Below, in pieces: positions 1-6,043 of a DNA stretch of 7,448 bases (the stretch's first letter is position 1; every line of letters starts with the position of its first letter). Below the pieces are notes generated by a model that saw only the letters and a list, made by a program, of their open reading frames with translations, had not been told where the DNA came from and ran no database searches. The stretch lies in contig CAMLIY010000153.1 of the NCBI GenBank assembly GCA_946480125.1, positions 1-7,448 of the forward strand, in the 5' to 3' direction. Origin of the DNA: an uncultured Asticcacaulis sp. GTDB lineage: Bacteria > Pseudomonadota > Alphaproteobacteria > Caulobacterales > Caulobacteraceae. The position numbers were made by a program, and so were the translations under genes.

Positions 1-2
1 TG

Positions 3-92
3 CTGAATTTTCCGCCGTTGTCAAAGCTACTGCCAGGCCTCGCCCGGCAAGGCCAATCCATTTCCTATGGCGAAAAAATAATGTCTTTCTGA
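3..92 (+). CDS. possible 3' end of an unrecognised gene (partial at left edge)
   Basis: A + strand frame is open from the left edge and ends at a TGA at 90-92. The visible residues (about 29, ending ...GEKIMSF) match no family I recognise. Support is mainly positional: a strong hairpin with a T-rich tail on the same strand begins 36 bp after this stop, which is where a terminator would sit. A second + frame is also open, to a TGA at 116-118, and a minus-strand frame runs off the edge from an ATG at 100-102 that has no visible ribosome binding site. The third-position base composition does not favour any of the three clearly. The choice of frame is therefore tentative and no function is proposed. 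Confidence 0.25.
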   Translation: MNFPPLSKLLPGLARQGQSISYGEKIMSF

Positions 93-127
93 TGACGGCC
101 ATTGTTACGGCGCGCTGATTCTTTCAC

Positions 128-160
128 CGGCCAAGGCTATATCGCCTTGGCCGTTTGTTT
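128..160 (+). terminator. intrinsic terminator hairpin, + orientation
   Basis: A perfect 10-bp stem (CGGCCAAGGC at 128-137, GCCTTGGCCG at 144-153) closes a 6-nt loop and is followed by TTTGTTT at 154-160. The T-rich tail lies on the + strand, so it best terminates a + strand gene to the left. Read on the minus strand, the hairpin lies 30 bp past the rhaT stop but lacks a T tract (A-rich sequence precedes it instead), so it would be at most a weak or bidirectional terminator for the rhamnose operon. Confidence 0.7.
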
Positions 161-182
161 CAAGGCCTATCTGGCGGCGGCC

Positions 183-1256
183 TTAAGCTGCCAGCATATT
201 GCCGATGCCGATGATCACGGTCGAGATCACCAGAGTGCCGATGCCGAGCCAGACCATGAACTGCGTCTTGCTGGCCGTGCCCTTCCACTCTTTCAGTGCA
301 AAGCCCCACAGGGTCGAGAACAGGATGATCGAGGCCATGTGCAGGGTCCACGACGAGAAGCCGAATTTTCCCATCTGGCTTTCGCCCATGGTGTAGAAGA
401 AGAACTGGAAGTACCACAGGGTGCCTCCAAGCGCCGCCAGCGCGTAATTGGCCAGCAGGGGCGTTTTGATGTCGGAAACCGCGGCGGTCTTGCCGCCCCA
501 TTCGCCGGCGGATTTGTTCTTGAGGATGAGATAAAGGCACCACACGAAATTAGTGGTGAAGCCTCCGGCCAGGACGACGCACAGCACAGGCAGGCCGACC
601 CACAGAGGGCCGGTGCCGGCGGCCGCGGTGGCTTCACGGATCGGATCGCCCGCCGCCAGCCCGAAGGAGAAAAAAGACGACATGACGCCGGAGAAGATGG
701 CGATTAGTATGCCCTTCTTAAGGTCGAATTCCCCATGATCTGGTATATTGGCGTCGCCGGACACGTTGGCGAGTTGCTTTTCCTTGGCGCCGCCGGCCAG
801 GGCGACGATGATGATGCCGACGACGACCACGGCGATGCCGATAAAAGTATATTCGCTGCCGTGTTTGGCAACCACCTCGCCGAACGTGCCCTGGAAAATC
901 GGTGGCCCCAAGGTGCCGATCACCGTGGTCAGGCCTAGCGCCACGGCCATACCGAGCGACAGGCCGAGATAGCGCATGGTCAGTCCGAAGGTCAGGCCGC
1001 CAAAGCCCCAGCCGGCACCGCACAGATAGCAGATCAGCAAGGTGTGGGTGGGCGTATTCGCCAGCACATTGATCAGATCCTTGCTGCCGATAAAGGCGCC
1101 GATCCAGGGCGCCAGCACCCAGGAAAAGATGCCGCCGGTCAGCCAGAAAATTTCCCACGACCACAGCCTGATACGCTTGTAAGGGACATAGAAGCTGGCG
1201 GAGGACAGGCCGCCCAGCCAGTGAAAAAAGACGCCAAGTAAGGGATTGGGGTTCAT
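183..1256 (-). CDS. rhaT: L-rhamnose:H+ symporter RhaT
   Basis: This is an inner-membrane sugar/proton symporter of the RhaT family (drug/metabolite transporter superfamily), predicted to import L-rhamnose. The 357-residue protein is close to E. coli RhaT in length (about 344) and is hydrophobic with roughly ten membrane segments. Recognisable RhaT stretches include an early S-F-Y-x-P-Y-K segment with W-S-W-E (about 21-35), G-L-T-M-R-Y-L-G (91-98), G-T-L-x-x-P-I (114-120), F-D-L-K-K-G (177-182), G-G-T-L-W-Y-x-Q-F-F-F-Y (277-288) and W-x-L-H-M (303-307). A loop near 155-176 between membrane segments is more polar and somewhat longer than in E. coli. The ATG is preceded by AGGAAA at about 8-nt spacing, inside the 24-bp gap after lra2, so it is probably the last gene of the operon. 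The substrate is supported by the surrounding catabolic genes; low-level uptake of related 6-deoxysugars cannot be excluded. Confidence 0.93.
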   Translation of the reverse strand: MNPNPLLGVFFHWLGGLSSASFYVPYKRIRLWSWEIFWLTGGIFSWVLAPWIGAFIGSKDLINVLANTPTHTLLICYLCGAGWGFGGLTFGLTMRYLGLSLGMAVALGLTTVIGTLGPPIFQGTFGEVVAKHGSEYTFIGIAVVVVGIIIVALAGGAKEKQLANVSGDANIPDHGEFDLKKGILIAIFSGVMSSFFSFGLAAGDPIREATAAAGTGPLWVGLPVLCVVLAGGFTTNFVWCLYLILKNKSAGEWGGKTAAVSDIKTPLLANYALAALGGTLWYFQFFFYTMGESQMGKFGFSSWTLHMASIILFSTLWGFALKEWKGTASKTQFMVWLGIGTLVISTVIIGIGNMLAA

Positions 1257-1280
1257 GCGCGTTTCCTGAATGAGATGTTG

Positions 1281-2168
1281 TTATATTTTATAGATGCGCT
1301 CGGCGGTCCCGGCGAACAGGGCGTCCCGTTCGTCGGCGCTGAAGTCTTTGGTTATGTTGTCATAGGCGTCCAATGCCTTGCCATAGCTGTTAAACAGCTT
1401 ATCGGTCGGGAAGTCGCTGGCGAAGGCACAAGCATTCGGGCCGAAAGTCTCGATCACTTGCAGGATCAGCGGACGCATTGAGGCCGTGGTCCATTGGCGA
1501 TCGACAAAGCCCATGCCGGAAATCTTGACAGATGCCTGGGGCAGAGCGGCCAGTGCCGTCAGGCCTTCGCGCCATTCGGTCAGGTCGGCGTCAACCGGCA
1601 TACCCATATGATTGAGGATCACCGGCACGTTGGGGTGCTTTGCAGCCAGCGCCGCCGCCTGTTTCATCTGGCCGGGATAGATTTGCAGATCGAAGGAGAG
1701 GTTGTATTTCGCCAGCAGGGCATAGCCACGCGCGAAGGCCTCGTCATCGAGCCGGTTGCGCGGCGTATAGGTGCGCTTCGCATCGGCGTGCCAGTTGAGG
1801 ATATGACGGATACCGCGCACATTGGGGTGTTCGGCATGGGCCGCCAGCAGGCGTTCGACATCCGGATCATTGAGCGCCGCGAAGGCGACGATGGCGTTGG
1901 GTTTGCCGCCATCATCAGCCAGGGATTGCAGCCATTCCGTTTCCGCCAGCGCGTCATCACCGTGGGCGCCGGCATCGATATGGACAATCTTTTCGACCGG
2001 GTAGCCGGCGGCATCGGCGAAATAATCGGTCAGGGTGTAATCCGTGGCGATGGCCTCGACGCTGCCATTTGGGCCATCATCGGTAAAGGGCGGTGTCAGC
2101 CACGGATAACGTAACCGCTCCAGTTGCCAGAGGTGGACATGGGTGTCCACAAATCGCTTTATGGCCAT
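1281..2168 (-). CDS. lra2: L-rhamnono-1,4-lactonase, amidohydrolase (COG3618) family
   Basis: Predicted cytosolic hydrolase that opens L-rhamnono-gamma-lactone to L-rhamnonate, step two of the pathway. The 295-residue sequence has the amidohydrolase-2 TIM-barrel signature: D-T-H-V-H-L-W at 8-14 with Y-P-W-L shortly after, H-I-D-A at 64-67, R-G-I-R-H at 118-122, N-H-M-G at 186-189, S-G-M-G at 217-220 and S-D-F-P at 251-254. The two early histidines and the late aspartate (D252) are the usual metal/catalytic positions of this fold. The length is normal for L-fuconolactonase and rhamnonolactonase relatives. The start is fixed by AAGGAG about 8 nt upstream of the ATG. The family alone does not separate fuconolactone from rhamnonolactone; rhmD, lra1 and rhaT nearby favour rhamnose. 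It is 24 bp upstream of rhaT and about 100 bp downstream of lra5. Confidence 0.85.
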   Translation of the reverse strand: MAIKRFVDTHVHLWQLERLRYPWLTPPFTDDGPNGSVEAIATDYTLTDYFADAAGYPVEKIVHIDAGAHGDDALAETEWLQSLADDGGKPNAIVAFAALNDPDVERLLAAHAEHPNVRGIRHILNWHADAKRTYTPRNRLDDEAFARGYALLAKYNLSFDLQIYPGQMKQAAALAAKHPNVPVILNHMGMPVDADLTEWREGLTALAALPQASVKISGMGFVDRQWTTASMRPLILQVIETFGPNACAFASDFPTDKLFNSYGKALDAYDNITKDFSADERDALFAGTAERIYKI

Positions 2169-2180
2169 GTCGTGTCTCCT

Positions 2181-2226
2181 TTAGTAGGTCGCCCGACCGC
2201 CCACCGCGCTCAAGCAGCGAAGCGGT
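2181..2226 (-). pseudogene. relic of the 3' end of a second lra5-like SDR gene
   Basis: This segment between lra2 and lra5 resembles the end of the adjacent lra5 gene. Read on the minus strand it ends G-G-R-A-T-Y-stop, while lra5 ends G-G-R-T-T-Y-stop. Over the last 21 nt, stop codon included, 17 positions match and all four differences are transitions. A second block, CGAAGCGGT, is identical at 2218-2226 and 2308-2316, with the two blocks offset by a single base. The stretch between the blocks is poorly conserved and the frame is broken there, so no open SDR C-terminus remains. It is not in frame with lra5 (offset 91 nt). The best reading is a decayed duplicate or a deletion scar of a paralogous SDR. 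Chance similarity over about 45 nt is not fully excluded. Confidence 0.42.
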
Positions 2227-2246
2227 AGCGCAACATTAAAGACGAA

Positions 2247-2293
2247 GGGCGGCCGACAGATATTTGACATATCAGTAGGTTGTCCGGCCGCCC
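2247..2293 (-). terminator. hairpin over the lra5 stop codon, possible leaky terminator or mRNA-stabilising element
   Basis: GGGCGGCCGACA (2247-2258) pairs with TGTCCGGCCGCCC (2281-2293) across a 22-nt loop, with one bulged C. The loop contains the lra5 stop codon and a nested small inverted repeat, GATAT-TTGAC-ATATC (2259-2273). Reading in the direction of the operon, the stem is followed by TTCGTCTTTAAT, which is T-rich but interrupted. It could partly terminate transcription before lra2-rhaT or protect the upstream mRNA 3' end. The right arm is coding sequence for the end of Lra5, so the structure is constrained by the protein as well. Confidence 0.35.
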
Positions 2294-3015
2294 GAAGTAT
2301 CGAACACCGAAGCGGTTGTGAAGGAGCATTCTTCCGAGGCCATGAAAGTGACCATGGTGGCGCTTTCATCAATTTCGCCGAGGCGGCCCATCGGGATCTT
2401 GCCGCGCATATATTCGACCTGTGACGGCGGAAGCTGCGCGAGGATGGGCGACTCGAATGTGGCGGGGGTCAGGGCATTGACGATCACGCCCTTCGTCGCC
2501 AGTTCCTTGCCGAGTGACTTGGTCAGGCCGATCACGCCGGCTTTTGATGCCGAATAAGCAGAGGCATTGGGATTGCCTTCCTTGCCGGCCACCGAAGCGA
2601 CATTGACGATACGGCCATAGCCATTATCGAGCATGAAGGGAATGACTTCGCGGCAGCAATAGAACAGGCCGTTGAGATTGATATCCATCACCTTCAGCCA
2701 GCTATCGATGGGAAATTCCCACACCGGCACGGTGGCGCCGGTGATGCCGGCTGAATTGATCAGGATGTCGATCTTGCCCAGAATGTCCTTACTGCCCTTG
2801 GCGGCGGCGGCCACGGCGACCTGATCCGAAACATCAAGCGCAAAGACTCCGGCGGCGCCTACATCAGTCTTGGCGGCTTCCAAAGCCTCGGCATTGAGAT
2901 CCCACAGGACAACCTGGCCGCCTTCGGCGACGATGCGGCCGGCGGTGGCCTTACCGAGGCCGGAAGCCGCGCCGGTGACGATAGCCGTACGGTTTTTAAA
3001 ACGATCTGCGTACAT
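2272..3015 (-). CDS. lra5: 2-keto-3-deoxy-L-rhamnonate 4-dehydrogenase, SDR family
   Basis: Predicted cytosolic short-chain dehydrogenase that oxidises C4 of 2-keto-3-deoxy-L-rhamnonate to the 2,4-diketo acid, step four. Its 247 residues show T-G-A-A-S-G-L-G (14-21) for dinucleotide binding, D39 at the end of the second strand (a mark of NAD rather than NADP use), N-S-A-G (87-90), N113, S141 and the catalytic Y154-x3-K158. The C-terminal G-G-R-T-T-Y resembles the G-G-R-A-T-Y ending common in the 2-keto-3-deoxy-fuconate/rhamnonate dehydrogenase group. I chose the ATG at 3015: the open frame extends 33 codons further upstream, but that part overlaps lra6 and looks unlike SDR sequence. Only 1 bp separates this ATG from the lra6 stop (TAATATG), which suggests translational coupling. 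The L-fuconate analogue is the main alternative substrate; the neighbouring rhmD argues for rhamnonate. Confidence 0.85.
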   Translation of the reverse strand: MYADRFKNRTAIVTGAASGLGKATAGRIVAEGGQVVLWDLNAEALEAAKTDVGAAGVFALDVSDQVAVAAAAKGSKDILGKIDILINSAGITGATVPVWEFPIDSWLKVMDINLNGLFYCCREVIPFMLDNGYGRIVNVASVAGKEGNPNASAYSASKAGVIGLTKSLGKELATKGVIVNALTPATFESPILAQLPPSQVEYMRGKIPMGRLGEIDESATMVTFMASEECSFTTASVFDTSGGRTTY

Positions 3016-3016
3016 A

Positions 3017-3889
3017 TTACTCAATAATCTCCAGGCCTTCGAGGCTGAACGGAATGACGGTCTGGCGCTGCTCGCCGAGCTTAGAAACGCCCAGGTGCAT
3101 GGTGTCGCCGGCATTGAGATAGATCGGATCGGGCTTCTTGCCTTCGCCGACGCCCGGCGGGGTGCCGGTGATGACCAGATCGCCCGGCTGGAGAGTCACG
3201 AAGCGACTGATATAGGCCAGAGCCTCAGCGACCGGGAAGATCATGGTCTTGGTGTTGCCGGTCTGCATACGCTGGCCGTTGACATCGAGGAACATATCGA
3301 GGTTTTGCGGATCGCCCAGTTCGTCGGCTGTGACCAGCCACGGGCCGGTCGGGCAGAAGGTGTCGCAGCCCTTGCCCTTGACCCATTGCGAGCCGCGTTC
3401 TTTCTGGAACTGACGTTCAGAAACGTCATTGACCAGCACATAGCCGGCGATGTGATCGAGCGCATCCTTGACATCGACATAGCGGCAGGTCTTGCCGATG
3501 ATGAAGCCAAGTTCAACCTCCCAGTCCATCTTGGTCGAATCAAGTGGCTTCATGACATCGTCATTAGCGCCGCATAAGGAGGACGTCGCCTTGGTGAAAT
3601 AGATCGGCTCGGGCGGCACCGGCAGGTTTGATTCGGCGGCATGGTCGGCATAGTTGAGACCGACAGCGATAATCTTGCCAATATTGGCGACCGGCACACC
3701 GTAGCGCGGCTGACCTTCCACAATGGGGAGTGCGTTCAGATCAGCGGCTTTCAGCTTGGCCAGTTGCGACAGGCGCACTTCGTTGGCGGTAATGTCAGTG
3801 ACAAGAGAAGACAGATCGCGGATGCGGCCGTCGGCATCGACGACGCCGGGTTTTTCCTGGCCCTTGGGACCGTAGCGGCAGAGTTTCAT
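3017..3889 (-). CDS. lra6: 2,4-diketo-3-deoxy-L-rhamnonate hydrolase, FAH family
   Basis: Predicted cytosolic fumarylacetoacetate-hydrolase-fold enzyme that cleaves 2,4-diketo-3-deoxy-L-rhamnonate to pyruvate and L-lactate, the last step. The 290-residue protein has a short N-terminal domain and then the FAH core: N-Y-x-D-H-A-x-E (79-86) with the candidate catalytic His83, F-T-K (98-100), D-W-E-V-E-L (122-127) supplying E124 and E126, V-N-D-V-S-E-R (153-159) supplying D155 as the third divalent-metal ligand, G-C-D-T-F-C-P-T-G-P (174-183) and the G-T-P-P-G-V-G loop (242-248). The start has AAGGA at 7-nt spacing; that site overlaps the rhmD stop codon, leaving a 10-bp intergenic gap. Family members also act on fumarylpyruvate, acylpyruvates or the fucose analogue, so the substrate is assigned from the operon. 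Confidence 0.87.
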   Translation of the reverse strand: MKLCRYGPKGQEKPGVVDADGRIRDLSSLVTDITANEVRLSQLAKLKAADLNALPIVEGQPRYGVPVANIGKIIAVGLNYADHAAESNLPVPPEPIYFTKATSSLCGANDDVMKPLDSTKMDWEVELGFIIGKTCRYVDVKDALDHIAGYVLVNDVSERQFQKERGSQWVKGKGCDTFCPTGPWLVTADELGDPQNLDMFLDVNGQRMQTGNTKTMIFPVAEALAYISRFVTLQPGDLVITGTPPGVGEGKKPDPIYLNAGDTMHLGVSKLGEQRQTVIPFSLEGLEIIE

Positions 3890-3899
3890 GGGGTAGTCC

Positions 3900-5099
3900 T
3901 TAGTGCGTATAGGGGCGGTGAAGCTTGACGTCAGGATTCAGTTCAACCCCGAAGCCCGGCTTATCCAGTTTGTTGACATTGAGGCGGCCGTTTTCCGGCA
4001 CCGGTTCACCCAGCAATTGCGGGTGGAACATCGGCGCGACATGATCGGCCTTGGGCGCCATCATCAGGAATTCGGCAAACGGCGAATTGTGGCGCGTGAT
4101 GACGAAGTGATAGGAGTAGACCGATGAGCCATGGGGCACGACCATGATGCCGCGGGAATCGGCCATGGCCGAGATTTTCAGCAGTTCGGTGACGCCGCCG
4201 CACCAGCCGACATCGGGCTGGATCAGATCGCAGCACTCCATTTCCATCAGCATCCGGAAGCCCCAGCGCGTGGCTTCGTGTTCGCCGGTGGTCACCAGCA
4301 TTCCCGGCGGGACGTTTTTCTTCAGTTGCTGATAGCCCCAGTAATCGTCCGGCGAGATCGCCTCTTCGATCCATTTCAGGCCGTGCGGGGCGCAGGCGTG
4401 CGCAAGCCTGGTGGCGTAATTGACATCGAGTGCCATCCAGCAATCCCACATCAGCCAGAAATCGTCGCCACAACGGCTGCGCATATCCGCCAGCATCTCA
4501 ACATTCTTCTTCAGGCCCTCATCGCCTTCGATGGGGCCGTGCAGAAGGGGCATCTTACCGCCGATAAAGCCCATCTCCTTGGCGAGATCGGGACGTGCGC
4601 CGGTGGCGTAGAATTGCAGTTCGTCGCGCACGGCGCCGCCCAGCATATGATAGACCGGCTCACCGCGCAGGCGGCCCATCAGGTCCCACAGCGCCAGATC
4701 GACACCGGAAATGGCGTTTACCACCAGGCCCTTGCGACCATAATATTGCGAGGCGAAATACATCTGGTCCCAGATGGTTTCGTAGTCAAACGGATCGCGG
4801 CCTTCGAGGAAGCGGGCGAAGTGTTTTTCGACCATATAGGCCGCCGGTTCGCCGCCGGTGGTCACGGCGAAGCCGGTGGTGCCGTCCTCGCACTCGATTT
4901 CGACCACCAGCGTGCCCAGCACATTGATGCCGAACGATTTGCGGCTCTGGCGATATTCCGGATAGCGGCCCATGGAGGTGGCGATGTGGTTGTCGATCCA
5001 GTGGCCTTCGCCCTGGTCGTGATAATCGGCGCCACCACCGCCTTCGCCGCCCTTGATCACACTGGCGCGCACTTGCTTGATCTTAGAAAATTTCCGCAT
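3900..5099 (-). CDS. rhmD: L-rhamnonate dehydratase, enolase superfamily
   Basis: Predicted cytosolic Mg-dependent dehydratase that converts L-rhamnonate to 2-keto-3-deoxy-L-rhamnonate, step three. The 399-residue protein closely follows the E. coli/Salmonella RhmD pattern from end to end: an I-K-Q-V-R-A start, D-Y-H-D-Q-G then H33-W (substrate-binding N-terminal part), S-F-G-I-N-V-L-G-T (55-63), [10 protein letters not shown] (163-172), W-x-D219-C-W, W-I-E245-E, G-E273-H, Q-P-D296-V-G-W-C-G-G and V-P-H323-G-S-S-V-Y. D219, E245 and E273 fit the three metal ligands, and H323 with D296 the general-base dyad. I prefer the ATG at 5099, preceded by GGTGAG, over the in-frame ATG at 5111, which lacks a ribosome binding site; it also matches the family N-terminus. 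First gene of the minus-strand operon, divergent from the IclR gene. Confidence 0.95.
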   Translation of the reverse strand: MRKFSKIKQVRASVIKGGEGGGGADYHDQGEGHWIDNHIATSMGRYPEYRQSRKSFGINVLGTLVVEIECEDGTTGFAVTTGGEPAAYMVEKHFARFLEGRDPFDYETIWDQMYFASQYYGRKGLVVNAISGVDLALWDLMGRLRGEPVYHMLGGAVRDELQFYATGARPDLAKEMGFIGGKMPLLHGPIEGDEGLKKNVEMLADMRSRCGDDFWLMWDCWMALDVNYATRLAHACAPHGLKWIEEAISPDDYWGYQQLKKNVPPGMLVTTGEHEATRWGFRMLMEMECCDLIQPDVGWCGGVTELLKISAMADSRGIMVVPHGSSVYSYHFVITRHNSPFAEFLMMAPKADHVAPMFHPQLLGEPVPENGRLNVNKLDKPGFGVELNPDVKLHRPYTH

Positions 5100-5113
5100 T
5101 AATCTCACCATTT

Positions 5114-5141
5114 GGGATAAATTGCCATATCCCGCTATCCC
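5114..5141. promoter_or_regulatory. candidate operator, GGGATA/TATCCC repeats
   Basis: In the rhmD-iclR divergent region, GGGATA (5114-5119) and TATCCC (5128-5133) form an inverted repeat with an 8-nt spacer. A further TATCCC lies at 5136-5141, so two half-sites repeat at 8-bp phasing. CATCCC at 5173-5178 is a looser fourth copy. The site lies just upstream of the likely rhmD start, where a bound repressor would block transcription of the catabolic operon. The link to the adjacent IclR protein is inferred from position only. Confidence 0.35.
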
Positions 5142-5157
5142 TGCATCGATTTTGGGC

Positions 5158-5174
5158 TGAATGGCTTGAATTCA
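5158..5174. promoter_or_regulatory. candidate IclR-type operator, TGAAT-N7-ATTCA
   Basis: TGAAT (5158-5162) and ATTCA (5170-5174) are inverted repeats with a 7-nt spacer, and the right half also lies inside a perfect 8-bp palindrome TGAATTCA (5167-5174). The size fits the 13-20 bp partial palindromes typical of IclR-family operators. It lies 29 bp before the IclR start codon, so autoregulation is possible. No convincing -35/-10 pair is visible on either strand of this region. Confidence 0.3.
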
Positions 5175-5203
5175 TCCCACACTTTAGATATGAGCATTAA
5201 ATA

Positions 5204-6034
5204 ATGAAACAAACCGCGTCAATGAATAATTTGGCTGATAGTCTGTCTGAAGGGGATACGCACGCGAGCAAATCCCTGGCTGGCGCTCAGACTCTTGTGC
5301 GCGGTCTCGATGTCATGATGGCCGTGGCTGCCAATGCCCGCAGTCTGCCGCAACTTTCGGAAGTGCTGGGGCTAACGCGTTCGACCACGCACCGGCTGGC
5401 CACGACGCTGGTTGAGCAGCGGTTTCTCAATTTCACCCCGCGCGTCGGCTATTCGCTTGGTCCGAAACTGCTCGAACTTGGCCATCTCGCCTCGCGCCAG
5501 ATGAACCTGCCGCGCATCGCCCATGACCATTTGCTGGCCCTGTCGCTCGATACGGGCGATACGGTTCATCTTGGTATTCTCGATGGCGAGCGCGCCCTCT
5601 ATCTCGACAAGGTGCAGGGCAGCCGGCGGATTGAAATCAGTTCGCGCATCGGCGAACGCCAGCCCCTGCGCTCAACGGGCATTGGTAAAGCCCTGCTGCT
5701 GGATGCTACCGAAAATGAAATGGCGACCGTTTACAGGCGTGAAGGCCGCGAGTGGCCGGGCTATCGCGTCGATTTCGACACCTGGATGACGCGGATGCGC
5801 GATTACGCCACGCAAGGTTACGCCTATGATCTCGAGGAAAATGAGGACCGTATCCGCTGCGTGGCCGCGCCGATTCGCGACGCCGGAAACAAAATCATCG
5901 GCTCGATCAGTGTCTCCTCCGCCGCGCAATATATGGATGACGCCCGCATGGCGGCGCTGACCCAACAGGTGCTTGCCACTGTCCACGCCATTTCGCATGA
6001 ATTCGGCTGGAGCGAAAACAACCTCAAGTCATAG
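5204..6034 (+). CDS. IclR-family transcriptional regulator, probable L-rhamnose locus regulator
   Basis: A 276-residue cytosolic DNA-binding regulator. After a low-complexity N-terminal tail of about 25 residues there is an IclR winged helix (about 26-90), with the helix-turn-helix around 48-72 (L-P-Q-L-S-E-V-L-G-L-T-R-S-T-T-H-R-L) and a wing ending Y-S-L-G. The effector-binding domain (about 100-270) shows D-T-V-H-L-G-I-L (119-126), L-R-S-T-G-I-G-K-A-L-L (155-165) and a C-terminal D-x-I-R-C-V-A-A-P-I-R-D (215-226) with G-S-I-S-V-S (233-238). The ATG at 5204 has only a weak upstream GAG; an in-frame ATG at 5222 is a less likely alternative. It is divergent from rhmD and 9 bp upstream of lra1, whose ribosome binding site overlaps its stop, so regulator and first enzyme are probably co-transcribed. 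The effector, and whether it represses or activates, cannot be read from sequence; a pathway intermediate is plausible. Confidence 0.9.
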   Translation: MKQTASMNNLADSLSEGDTHASKSLAGAQTLVRGLDVMMAVAANARSLPQLSEVLGLTRSTTHRLATTLVEQRFLNFTPRVGYSLGPKLLELGHLASRQMNLPRIAHDHLLALSLDTGDTVHLGILDGERALYLDKVQGSRRIEISSRIGERQPLRSTGIGKALLLDATENEMATVYRREGREWPGYRVDFDTWMTRMRDYATQGYAYDLEENEDRIRCVAAPIRDAGNKIIGSISVSSAAQYMDDARMAALTQQVLATVHAISHEFGWSENNLKS

Positions 6035-6043
6035 GACAATAAA

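Noticed and set aside
162..184. AAGGCC/GGCCTT inverted repeat overlapping the rhaT stop, considered as the operon terminator
   Set aside because: The stem is only 6 bp and is not followed by a T tract on the minus strand.
2181..2372. 63-residue minus-strand frame ending G-G-R-A-T-Y, considered as a frameshifted extension of lra5
   Set aside because: Its upstream part is simply lra5 in a shifted frame, lra5 has its own proper stop, and no slippery sequence is evident; only the last part is of interest, as a relic.
3016..3114. N-terminal extension of lra5 (33 residues)
   Set aside because: It overlaps the lra6 coding end, carries no SDR sequence, and the ATG at 3015 places the glycine motif at the normal distance from the start.
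2870..3577. 235-residue + strand frame across lra5 and lra6
   Set aside because: It spans two strongly supported minus-strand genes and their junction, and shows no protein family of its own.
4131..5102. 323-residue open frame on the + strand, antisense to rhmD
   Set aside because: It mirrors a well-conserved rhmD gene, has no recognisable domain, and is rich in His/Ala/Gly as expected from the antisense of a GC-rich gene.
5100..5111. Upstream ATG of rhmD at 5111
   Set aside because: It has no Shine-Dalgarno sequence, while the ATG at 5099 has GGTGAG and gives the family-typical N-terminus.
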